A DNA stretch of 64,000 bases from Rhabditophanes sp. KR3021 (taxonomy: Eukaryota; Nematoda; Chromadorea; Rhabditida; Alloionematidae): NCBI GenBank assembly GCA_963281155.1, contig CAUJLY010000005.1, positions 806,001 through 870,000 of the forward strand. The letters are read 5' to 3'. Shown one piece after another: positions 55,074 to 64,000 of the stretch. The notes beneath the pieces were generated by a model. The model made no database searches and was not told the DNA's origin. It worked only from the letters and a program-made list of their open reading frames with translations. Positions within the stretch are counted from its first letter, which is position 1. The number at the start of each line of letters is the position of its first letter. A program made the translations under genes and the position numbers.

Positions 55074-55991
55074 TTTATGAAAATGCAAGGACAAAGTCTA
55101 ATTATTATCTTTGCTCTTTAATATTTTATGTCACATCTTAACTGTATATTGATAAGCCTTTTAAATGATGATTTAATCTGTAGTTTGCTACTTAAACATG
55201 GTATCGGAGATGAAAAATGTCACTTTCTTTTAATGTATCACATTCTTGTCTGATTAGCTTTAAAAAATAATGATGAGGAATTAATTATTTTTATGTGACC
55301 TATGATCATAGTTTATGTTATTTTGTTAGTTGATTCAAATTGAATCAAATCTCAATAAGCAAGTGTTTAATAATTTATATATTAAATAACAAAAATTATT
55401 TGACAAGAAAATGAATATGTCTATATTGCCAATATTTTTAATGCACCACAAAATCAGTTGAAATAATGATTTGATGATTTTGCAAATATTCTGTACTGAA
55501 AGGATTGATTGGATCATTTTTATTGAACAGCAATCTTACTAATTCAGATATGTAGATAAATCTGATTTATCTGAGACTTCATTCAAACTATTCAATTTTC
55601 ATGTAAAATTTTTGAAAAAGAAAGTCTATAATTGAAGTTGGCATTAAATAACTGGACATATTGTAAGCGATCTAAGATGAATAAAACAATTAGAAATGTT
55701 GATTTGAAACAAATGCGAAATAGTTAGGTCTATAAAAGTTGTCAGTACACGCTTTACGATATCATACTTACTTTATTTCAAAATACTGTATTATTATAAT
55801 TTGGAACGTTAACAACTAATATAATTTAATGCCATTCTTCAGCATAATTTATACATATTTTATGAAAGTCTTTATTGCAAACATTATGTGCAATCTTATA
55901 CTTTTTGATTAAAAAATAAATGTTTTGCAACAAAGATTCACACGGTATTGCACGTTTAAGTCATGTAAAAATGTATTTATTTAAATAATAA
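55074..55991. other. Intergenic
   Basis: AT-rich upstream region of the sugar transporter; a 60-codon ORF at 55335-55517 has no support. Confidence 0.55.
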
Positions 55992-57139
55992 TTAAATAAT
56001 TGAACGATTATTTCTTGATCCTATTGGTTTTCTGGAAATAGTCATATTACGGACAATTGTATTTTCTCTTTGTCTTTTGTTTGAATTAAAACAACCACAT
56101 CTTAATTGAACTAAAAATGCATTTCTGTATTCGGAACTTCTCCAAAAAAGAATAAAATAATAACAACTGTATGCTGCTAATCCTGAAAGTATTATTAAGT
56201 TATTGGAAGCCTCATAAGTGTAAAGTTAATTTCAAATGCTTTTCATCTAATGTTCTAAAAAGTATATACCTGGAATTACGGCAAAGGCTTCGATTGCCTC
56301 GATAACTAATGGACGTAAATTCATGAAATTGTTAATGGTAAGCATTATGCCAGCACAAAATATGGAAGAAATAAACATAAATATTACATTTATTGAAAGT
56401 GTTATAACAATCCTTTTCTGAACACTAAAACCTTTTGCATCTTTTGCTTGTAAGGAAGGACCTACAAAAATTATAAACAAATAGTTATTTAATTTAAGCA
56501 ATTACCCATTTTCCAAAATAAATAATAAACAACTAGATAAACACAAATGGATAATGCACAAAATATGATTGTCACTTTTGTCCAAATATCATTCATTTCC
56601 CTAGTATAAGCTGCCGGTGGGTTACATACAATAACTAAGCCATCGTCCATTAATATCCAATTCGATCCAACCATAATAGAAGCATAGATAATTCCAGGCA
56701 TTGTTATGAACATTAAATACAATTTTTGATTCCATTTATCATCTCAGAAGGGGAATAAAATTGACAAAAGACGATCAACTGCAATACTCAAAATTAATGA
56801 CGTTCCCATACATTCACAAAATAAGTAAAAGCCGATTGAATTAAAACAATCACGTCTAGACATTTCTGCTGTATTTGTTAACAATCTAATTCCACTTAAT
56901 AGCTCAAATGGTAAATTAAAAGTATTCCAAAAAGCTAATTGACCAATTAAATAACCACATTTATTTTGCAAAGATTTATTTTTATAAGTTGCAATAATAA
57001 TACTTATGTTTCCATAGGTTCCAGTAATCGGAAAGATTATTAAATTAATTTTTATTATTGCAACAACTATATCTATCATACGTAGATCATCTTCATCTAT
57101 TGAATTCACAATAATGTTAGTTGTTATGTTATCTCTCAT
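55992..57139 (-). pseudogene. Rhodopsin-like nematode receptor with one nonsense codon
   Basis: Seven-helix receptor, Srsx/Srx-like. The ATG at 57139 opens MRDNITTNIIVNSIDEDD, then GTYGNISIIIATYKNKSLQN (TM1-2), and CECMGTSLILSIAVDRLLSI (the DR-type end of TM3) to LFPF. A TGA at 56744-56746 then interrupts the same frame, which continues as DDKWNQKLYLMFITMPGIIY. Splice sites GTAATT/TTGTAG and GTATAT/TTTCAG (after EAFAVIPG, into LAAYSCYYFILFWRSSEYRN) keep frame to the stop at 55992. Everything except the single TGA looks functional, so it is a very young or polymorphic null allele, or a base error. Confidence 0.7.
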
Positions 57140-58230
57140 ATTTAACCAAATATGACTGTAGCCCCTTACATAGTTTTAAATGAAATATAATGAGTGTGTC
57201 TTTAATAATTAGTAGAGTTGTTCAGATTAAAAATTTCTTCACCAATTATTAATTATTCCATTAAACTTTAATTATTAGGCGCGTATAATGGAAAAATATT
57301 GCACACGAATGAACATAACATTTATTTTTATGATAAGGAAATGAAATAAATATCTTAAATACCGAGTTTGTTTTAATTGAGTACAAGTTGTGATTTAGAA
57401 TTTCTCTTAAAATATACCGTTTCGCATAGTTTTTTTTAATTTTTAAAAAAACACGTAATTGACTGAATCAAAGTAATTTAAATAAGCATTTTCAAACTAA
57501 GAGTGAATTTAATTCTTTAGGATGTTAAAAACTAATATTTGCCAAATATTATATCAATTGCTATAAAAAGAGGTTTTATAATAAAAATTGAATTAAAAAC
57601 ACAAATGAAGAAGAATGCCATTCCTAGACATAATTAATTGCCTTTGAATTTTAATTGTTTTTGACTAAACGTATTATTTCATATCGCAACATTTGTTTTG
57701 CTTTTGAAACCTTTAATTCTGCATGAAAATATTGACTTACAATTAACAGATTATACATTTTAAATTGTTACTCTCCAAATACAAATAATGGATTAGTCCT
57801 GCCAATATTCAAGTGTATACACGAAAATTAACATGTTCAAAGCAGTGATTCTCCACATATATTTATTACTCTTATTTTATTTATTAAATTATTTTGTTGT
57901 CTTGAATTTAATTAACATCTATTTAACAAGTAAATTATGGCAAATATTTTGTACGATAACCAAATTGAAATAAAAATGAGATATGTAATCACTTTTGATT
58001 GAGTCAACATTATTGTTGTTATGTGAGCTTACACTTGATTGAAGTCAAAATAAATAAGCATACGTATCTTATTTTTATAAAAACAATGATTTGTACGAAC
58101 TAATAAATATTCTATTGTATTTTGTTTATCTTAATAATTCATTGGGATATTAATCTTTTAATCCCAAAAAAACATATCACAAAATAACATTACATTTCAT
58201 TGGGAATTTCTGAAAAATAATTTGATTAAC
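57140..58230. other. Head-to-head receptor promoter region
   Basis: 1.1 kb between two divergent receptors; extremely AT-rich, no coding signal or clear motif. Confidence 0.5.
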
Positions 58231-59229
58231 ATGGTTACAACTGATTCTATCATAAATTTATGTATATTTCTTACATCAATTTTACTAAATGGAGTTGTTT
58301 TATCTCTATATCCACACTTTAAAATAAATGGGAGAATGAATGCTGGAAATCTTGTCATATTCTTACAAAGTATGATTGACATTGTGCTTTCAACTACTTC
58401 GTTGATCTTTTATACCGAAATAATTGCATCAGATTTACATGTGTCAATTCATTTAGTCAATTTTGATCAATTTGAGTTGTCCCTTAATGCTTATATCATT
58501 TGTGTGCTCATTTATTCTTCTACATTGAGTTTCAACTTTTTTATGATTGCTTTAACAATATGGACAAGATATGTCGCAATATCGGGTATATATTTATTGA
58601 AAATCAAAACATTACTTTCAATATTTTTTATAAATATTGTAGTTGCAATCAGTTTATGCGTAATTATTTTCTATTATGGTGTAGATCGTGATGCTGATCC
58701 AAATATTATTTACAAATTCTATCAACAAAATAATTATACTGATCCATACATTACACCCACGACTAGAAGTATATCTTTCAAAACAAATGATTTTAAAGTC
58801 ATAATAATCTCAATACCTATTATATTGTTTATAAACACGAATGTTTTCATTATTTTTAAATACCTTCGAAAATATCGAGTTTACATGAAGTCGAAATTCA
58901 GTTCTATGAGTGCAAAAACTCGTACATTGGGTTATAACTTTCTACGTATATTGTTTTTGCAAATTTGCAATCCAATTGTTTTTTTATTTGTCCCAACCCT
59001 TGTATACATAATAGCAGTTTTCATTAAATTGGATGTACGTGCATTTGGGATAATTATATTTCAACTTTCAAGTATTGTATCTCCGCTAAATGCTCTCTTC
59101 ATACTAATTTGCTTGACGAAATCAAGAAAGATTATAACAAACAGATTTAATAAAATAATGTTTCAAATTTTATCTCAAAAAAAGAAAGCTTTGGCAAATG
59201 CTAGTACAAATATTACTCCACAAATGTAG
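58231..59229 (+). CDS. Seven-transmembrane chemoreceptor (Str-superfamily-like)
   Basis: Single exon, 332 codons from ATG 58231 (a non-ATG extension upstream is not used). Seven hydrophobic helices, with the TM6-TM7 segment typical of the Str/Srd/Srj group: MSAKTRTLGYNFLRILFLQI, NPIVFLFVPTLVYII, then SSIVSPLNALFILICLTKSR as the TM7 end. N-terminal NLCIFLTSILLNG resembles TM1 of the same group. Putative odorant or pheromone receptor of ciliated sensory neurons. No introns, as with the Srt gene in this window. Subfamily uncertain. Confidence 0.75.
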   Translation: MVTTDSIINLCIFLTSILLNGVVLSLYPHFKINGRMNAGNLVIFLQSMIDIVLSTTSLIFYTEIIASDLHVSIHLVNFDQFELSLNAYIICVLIYSSTLSFNFFMIALTIWTRYVAISGIYLLKIKTLLSIFFINIVVAISLCVIIFYYGVDRDADPNIIYKFYQQNNYTDPYITPTTRSISFKTNDFKVIIISIPIILFINTNVFIIFKYLRKYRVYMKSKFSSMSAKTRTLGYNFLRILFLQICNPIVFLFVPTLVYIIAVFIKLDVRAFGIIIFQLSSIVSPLNALFILICLTKSRKIITNRFNKIMFQILSQKKKALANASTNITPQM

Positions 59230-59525
59230 ATACCAATACACAAAATATGAATATTATAATATACATATGCAGATTTGGAGAATATATAAATGATACAAAT
59301 TGAAATAAAATCTATTTTTATTTATTTCGTCATGATGGATAGTATTGATTCGCTGTTTTTAGTATTGGTAATAACAATTAATTTCATTTAAAAATGGGGC
59401 CAGTTGTTCCTGCTATTTTTATATTGATAAAATGAAAGAATTGTATTTAATAAAGATCACACGAATAAAAAGATTGATTTCATTTGTTCAATTTCAAAAG
59501 AATTAAAAAAAATTTTATTGAAATT
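59230..59525. other. 3' flank
   Basis: About 300 bp, AT-rich; includes AATAAA near 59306. No gene seen. Confidence 0.45.
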
Positions 59526-60280
59526 TCACAGCTTGGATGGAATAAATGATTCATTCGTCAGCCGACATTTTTTCCAATTGAGTGTGAGCTTTGTCGTTCT
59601 TGAAGATATTGTGTTCCACCATTTCCTGCATATTCTATCTCGTAAAAATATAAATATGAAGAACATGTTTTCATTATTAAATATGAATATCCATTTTGCT
59701 GACACCACATTCATTAGTTGGCCCAGTCAATCATTTTTAGTTGATCATTTGTTTGTGTTGGTATCACAACTATTTACATATTGTATTATTTCTTAGGAGT
59801 TTCCTGCCAGTCTTTTATAAAGCTGAGCGTCATTTGTGGATTCTTTACTCTTATTAAGCCTGCATTGTTAATCAGGTTAATTTTAATTGTATATCATTTA
59901 TTATTTATTAATGTATATCATTTAGTCCTCAAATAACATTGGACTTCATCAGTACTTAAATCAATGCGTTCGTAAGAGTCTATAATAAAACAATTATTTA
60001 CTAATTGCTAAATATTACATAAACTTACTGGAATCAACATTGTGTTTGAAATAATCTTTGAAGTGGTCATTGTGGCCAAAGAAGAGGAGTTTTGACGTTT
60101 TAACAACTCTGTCTTTACAATTATTGTAAAATCCACTAATTGATTTATTGGGAAGAGTAATTTGAAATTTTTAAGCATTATAAAAAGAACGCAATGAAAA
60201 TTGTATAATTTGAAATATATTTGATGCCGAGTGAGTTGTAAAAATGTTTTAAATGGTTTTTCAAACAATTAATGGAACAC
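59526..60280 (-). pseudogene. BTB-like gene relic
   Basis: Minus strand. A stretch near 60140-60030 reads CKDRVVKTSKLLFFGHNDHF, FKDYFKHNVDS, and joins after a 55-nt intron to SYERIDLSTDEVQCYLRTK and a stop. This resembles the middle of a BTB domain (S.yF...F, then I.L). A further downstream piece ends in MQEMVEHNIFKNDKAHTQLE. No full domain or single frame can be assembled. Weak evidence; possibly a relic related to the adjacent BTB-kelch pseudogene. Confidence 0.35.
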
Positions 60281-60949
60281 TTTAAGATGCAATATTATCA
60301 TGCAATCGCTTGGTTGTAAAATGTGGCTCTTAATTACTCTAAATGATAAAATATGTTTGTAACAAATTAATATAATGTTTTCGTTTCAAGATAAACTGGT
60401 TGGTTTAAAGTTACTTCAAACATGAGTAACTGAACGCATGTACACTGAAGTATTTTACCAGTTTGATAATTAAGTGCTTCTACAAAATACTACTCCAAAA
60501 TATTACGATGACAGCATAAATAGACGGTGATGTTTTAATTTATTGTACACTTAGTGTAAAAAAAAGGTTAGTAACAGTTTCGAATTCTATATGAAATCGG
60601 TAACTAAATTTTGGAATGAAATTGGGAACAATTTCTAATTTATTATGATTATCGCTTATTTGTATGCGTTGTCGGAGTTCACATAAACTTAAGTGTAATT
60701 ATTAAAAGTGGAATGAGCACAACCAATTGCATCGTTGAAATATTAGGATACTAATTGAACATAAATTCAAAAAATTACTAACACAAGAGTCAAATGAAGT
60801 GTAAGTAAGAGGATAAGAAAGACATAATAATGCCAAAATTGGTTGGCGTAAAGCAGAAATGAAAGTGAAGACACGGGGTCGTCTGCTCAAGAATTTATGT
60901 TGTTGCCAAGAACATGATGATATGAAAATAACGAAGCTAATTTAGGATT
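60281..60949. other. Intergenic
   Basis: AT-rich, no gene signal. Confidence 0.5.
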
Positions 60950-62035
60950 TATTGTAACCGATTTATTTAGAGCAGTTGAAAGACTTGACAACAAATTACC
61001 TCTAAACATATTAGATAAATTGATTGATGAATTAGGTTTTTCTAGTTCATTTTAGAATGATATTGGCGCATTATTTTAGTTCTCATTACTCGAGTTGTTT
61101 AAAGAACCAAGTTTTAGAGAATGTCTTTTTTACCAAATCTCAGTTCTCTTGCGTCAAACAAAACGCTAATTTAAAAGTGAATTTAAGTGATGGCGTCAAA
61201 ATTTCTTATGCATGCTCACAATACCTACTTTCGTCACATATTTTCTACCAACTGCACTTGAAGTGGACTGCAAAAGATTAACTGTGCGGCAAATGAAATT
61301 ATATATTCAGTATATATGAAAATGATAATACCATGAGTATGATTTTTGTTAACAATGTATTTATGCTCGAGGATATCCAAGTAAGCTAAAATATTGGCTC
61401 AAGGGTTTTGAGTGAATTTGGAACTTTATCCGAGTATGCCCAATCTTTTGGATGTGAGTTAGTTGGTGATAGCTTATTTATTTTTGGAGGAGTTCTTAGC
61501 CCGCCATTGATGGAATTTAATTAGACGACAAGGAAAGATGAAAGGATTAAAGTTGATTATTTAGAGGTTAGATACGATTTCTCTACATGCAAAATAAAGG
61601 ACCACATTTTAATGGTCGGAGGAGATGATTTTCCATGTGGTGATTTTTTGACTAATGCTTCAGTGTACGTTTAATCTTAGAAAATGAATTATATTGTGTT
61701 TGTAGTCTTGATTTTGATAAAATGAAGAGGTACACTCTTCCTTGTATGCCGGTTCCAAAAAAGTACCATTCTTCTATTGCCCTCAATAATGCAGTTTATA
61801 TTGTTGGAGGTGAAAATCTTTCAACGCTCAGATTTGACTTGCGATAAGGAAAATGGGAAGATGTGGTCTTACCTTATATGAAGGTAAACGATCCGCTGTA
61901 TGCCAGTTCATTTGTTGGGTGGTGAATTAGATCAACCAATATCCATATCTATAACGCTTCGACTGAGACTTGGGGCATAAATGAAAACGTAATTTCAGAA
62001 CATTATCAGATTGAGCAATTGAATGCCATTTGATA
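60950..62035 (+). pseudogene. BTB-kelch pseudogene
   Basis: Plus strand. An F-box-like or linker piece (VERLDNKLPLNILDKLIDEL) ends in a stop. A BTB start follows from 61057 (NLKVNLSDGVKISYACSQYL, LSSHIFYQL), ending in a stop at 61279. Kelch blades come next (GCELVGDSLFIFGGVLSPPL; DHILMVGGDDF; YHSSIALNNAVYIVGGENL; YNASTETWGINE) with in-frame TAG and TAA codons and one more frame change. The BACK region is missing. Clearly dead, but the blades remain easy to read, so decay is recent. Related in architecture to the intact gene at 2.5-4.3 kb. Confidence 0.7.
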
Positions 62036-62040
62036 GATTA

Positions 62041-62598
62041 TTATTTTTTAAGTATCTGGATTTTTAATTTAATAAACGTTATAATATTGAATAACAAAAA
62101 ATTGTGTTTAAAATGTGTTGCAGTTTCGTTACTATAACGAATATTTAATTGTGTTTTCTATAATCCGTCTTATATTGGCCATTTTTTAAATATGCGTGCA
62201 ACAGGTATAGTAGGTACATACCCAAATAATCACATCGTCTATGCTTTCCAACATTCTTACTGCTTATACTAGGAATGACATCTTTATTTCACAATATATT
62301 TCCCCCTATATAATTCTTAAATTCCGTAAATCCGTAAATATGTTAGTAACAAATTTTTTGCAATTTTAACTAATTTTAATCATACAAAGTTTGATACAAC
62401 AGAATTATATGTATGGTTTTATTTTAACAATTACAAAAAATAAAGGAATCACACATAATATGTATATTTTACTTTGGATTTAAAACAAAAACAACTGAGT
62501 ATATTTTATTTTGTCAGTTTCCATAAAAAGGGGACTTTTAGACTCAAAAGTAAATTAATGAGCTGTGATTAAATAAATATAAACAAAAAGCAACAACC
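62041..62598. other. Intergenic
   Basis: AT-rich spacer between the kelch pseudogene and the 3' end of the zinc transporter. No gene seen. Confidence 0.5.
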
Positions 62599-64000
62599 TT
62601 ATTCGTAAAGCGCAATCAGATACATCATATAGATTCCCAACAATAAAGCAACGATTTCTTTGGTGCTTTGCCAGATAGAGGAGTTTTCGAGTAATTCAGG
62701 GATCACGGAAACTGTTGCGATGTAGATGAAACCCCCTGCAGTGAAGGGAAGAACCCATGAGGAGGCGGCAGCATCGGCTAGACCATTGGCATCAGCTGAT
62801 AAAAGAGATAAAACACACCCAGTTAGGGCTCCGAGAGCAGTGAGTAATTGTACGAGCATTGCCTTTTTCTTCGAATAACCTGATTGAACTAGAATAGCGA
62901 AGTCTCCGATTTCGTGAGGGATTTCATGGACCAGAACAGTGACCATTGTTATTAGACCAACATATGGCCCAGCAATGAAAGAAGCTCCGATGGCAAGACC
63001 ATCTGTAAAGTTGTGAGTAAAGTCAGCCGCTAAATTCAAGTAAGCTGCAACCTTAATTTTCTTTTCCTCTGGCTTAGCAACTACCTTCTTGTTTCCTTTT
63101 TTGTCTTCAGGTTTGTCGTCATTCTTTTTGTGCTCAGCAACTCCATGCGAGTGACCGTGACCATCTCCTCCTCTTAAGATTCTGACGAACTTTTCAACGA
63201 TCAAGAAAACAATGATTCCAGCTAACACCCATCCTCCTACAGTGTTATCGTGAGAATGTCCGTGACCTGATGCGTCACCAGAATGAGAATGACCGTGACC
63301 ATCGCTGGCTGGAGTAGCATGTGGAATCAAGTGTAAAAAGGCATCTCCTAGAAGACCTCCTGAACCAAAGGCAAGTAAGACTTTGAGAAGTGGGGTATTT
63401 TCGGAGGTATTTGCTTGGACTGGAATTGTGAGGAGGATAAAGCAAGGGAAAGCGGAAATCAGGAGAGTTGAACCGATCGCGTAGAACCAAAGACGTCTGA
63501 CGGGGTCGTTGAGGAAGGAAAGGTAGCCTGCTGGGTCGTACAGAGCAAAGTCGTTGATGCTTCTTTTTTCAGTTGTTTTTGATGATCCGTGCGAATGGCC
63601 GTGGTCTTCATGAGAGTGTCCGTGATCTTCGTGTGAATGCCCATGATCTTCGTGTGAATGCCCGTGATCTTCGTGTGAATGTCCATGATCTGCGGCAACT
63701 GGCTTCTTTCCAACTGGCTTAGTTACAACAGGCTTAGTTACAACAGGCTTAGTAACGACTGGCTTCACAACTTCTTCCTCCCCGTGAGAATGTCCATGCG
63801 TACATCCTCCAGCACCATGTGAGTGTCCATGATCCAAGTCTTCACCTCTTTGAGCAGCTTCGTTTACCTCCCTCCCATACTTGGAAGAAGGCTTTTCGTG
63901 AGTGTGTCCGTGAGCATCATGATCGTGTGCATGGCCGTGTGCATAAATGTATGTATTAGCCAACAAAATCACCCCAACTAGGCAAATCAGAAGGTGCCGT
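62599..64000 (-). CDS. ZIP7/KE4/Catsup-type zinc transporter, N-terminus cut by window end
   Basis: ER/Golgi zinc exporter of the LZT-ZIP (SLC39A7) group. The frame stays open to the window end ([18 protein letters not shown], a signal peptide whose start is outside). A long His-rich lumenal region follows with about five HGHSHED repeats and three VVTKP repeats. Then come helices with [17 protein letters not shown], a second His-rich loop (DGHGHSHSG), and the family signatures [13 protein letters not shown] (TM4) and [20 protein letters not shown] (TM5, the HExPHExGD motif). The C-terminus [25 protein letters not shown] end matches ZIP7. No intron in 1.4 kb. GC content is higher than its neighbours, as expected for a highly expressed housekeeping gene. 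Confidence 0.93.
   Translation of the reverse strand, partial: RHLLICLVGVILLANTYIYAHGHAHDHDAHGHTHEKPSSKYGREVNEAAQRGEDLDHGHSHGAGGCTHGHSHGEEEVVKPVVTKPVVTKPVVTKPVGKKPVAADHGHSHEDHGHSHEDHGHSHEDHGHSHEDHGHSHGSSKTTEKRSINDFALYDPAGYLSFLNDPVRRLWFYAIGSTLLISAFPCFILLTIPVQANTSENTPLLKVLLAFGSGGLLGDAFLHLIPHATPASDGHGHSHSGDASGHGHSHDNTVGGWVLAGIIVFLIVEKFVRILRGGDGHGHSHGVAEHKKNDDKPEDKKGNKKVVAKPEEKKIKVAAYLNLAADFTHNFTDGLAIGASFIAGPYVGLITMVTVLVHEIPHEIGDFAILVQSGYSKKKAMLVQLLTALGALTGCVLSLLSADANGLADAAASSWVLPFTAGGFIYIATVSVIPELLENSSIWQSTKEIVALLLGIYMMYLIALYE
63601..63690 (-). repeat. 21-bp coding tandem repeat (His-rich)
   Basis: Four to five nearly identical 21-base units encode DHGHSHE in the ZIP7-like lumenal domain. Near identity at third codon positions suggests recent slippage expansion. 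Confidence 0.85.
63716..63765 (-). repeat. 15-bp coding tandem repeat (VVTKP)
   Basis: Three 15-base units encode VVTKP in tandem in the same lumenal region; the first two in plus-strand order are identical (GGCTTAGTTACAACA), the third has changes. Confidence 0.8.

Noticed and set aside
59518..59796. 92-codon plus-strand ORF
   Set aside because: Starts without a clear context, has no domain, and overlaps an antisense coding-like relic.
1..64000. CRISPR arrays, prokaryotic operons, integrated viruses
   Set aside because: No regularly spaced repeats, no bacterial-type gene packing and no recognisable polymerase, capsid or integrase; splicing and gene content are those of a nematode nuclear genome.

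Overview
This window is AT-rich nuclear DNA of a nematode. The evidence is lineage-restricted gene content. There is a warthog-type hedgehog-related gene (Wart domain plus Hint domain), an Srt-class chemoreceptor and at least three more seven-transmembrane receptors or receptor relics. There are also a DB-module cysteine-rich secreted protein, a saposin-like small secreted protein, and lectin/CUB, VWA and IgGFc-binding-like secreted proteins. Introns are often only 38-60 nt with TTTCAG or TTTTAG acceptors, and some genes have an acceptor directly in front of the ATG, as expected for spliced-leader trans-splicing. I cannot name the species. Nothing viral, bacterial or organellar is evident.

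Layout. 1-6.8 kb: 3' part of a prolyl oligopeptidase gene whose 1-kb intron holds a broken antisense gene, a BTB-kelch gene, and a C-lobe fragment of a CK1/TTBK-type kinase. 7-12.7 kb: an SPRY/SOCS-box (SPSB) gene and a secreted VWA protein, separated by 3 kb of gene-poor DNA. 14-17.8 kb: a cluster of damaged genes (FLVCR-like transporter, receptor exon-1 duplicate, receptor with one frameshift, chromodomain gene with one frameshift). 18.9-28 kb: C-type lectin/CUB/CUB protein, first exon of a single-pass membrane protein, and a GPI-type Ly6/uPAR gene with an antisense gene nested in an intron. 29-38 kb: Srt receptor, the warthog gene (introns carry decayed coding relics), DB-module and saposin-like secreted genes. 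38.5-46 kb: an intronless 1,331-codon TECPR2-like gene, then a divergent pair of chromatin genes, RYBP/YAF2-like and KANSL2-like. 46-53.5 kb: kelch pseudogene, small secreted protein, IgGFc-binding-like protein, LRR-like ORF pair with a 1-nt stop/start overlap, and a MYT1-like kinase pseudogene. 53.6-64 kb: SLC2-type sugar transporter, receptor with one nonsense codon, intact receptor, BTB/kelch relics, and a ZIP7-type zinc transporter running off the window end.

Functional picture: the intact genes fall into housekeeping (POP, SPSB, TECPR2-like, RYBP, KANSL2, ZIP7, SLC2), cuticle/hedgehog-related (warthog), and environment-facing secreted or chemosensory genes. The accessory genes turn over fast: about ten loci are recognisable relics or carry a single disabling change. 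I see no operon-like tandem of short intergenic distances and no clear tRNA or rRNA. I found no convincingly new biological system. The most unusual items are the coding relics inside the warthog introns, two introns that need a GC donor, an 11-base TTTCGACGTTA motif found upstream of three unrelated genes, and the repeated pattern of otherwise intact genes broken by one base in a short homopolymer.
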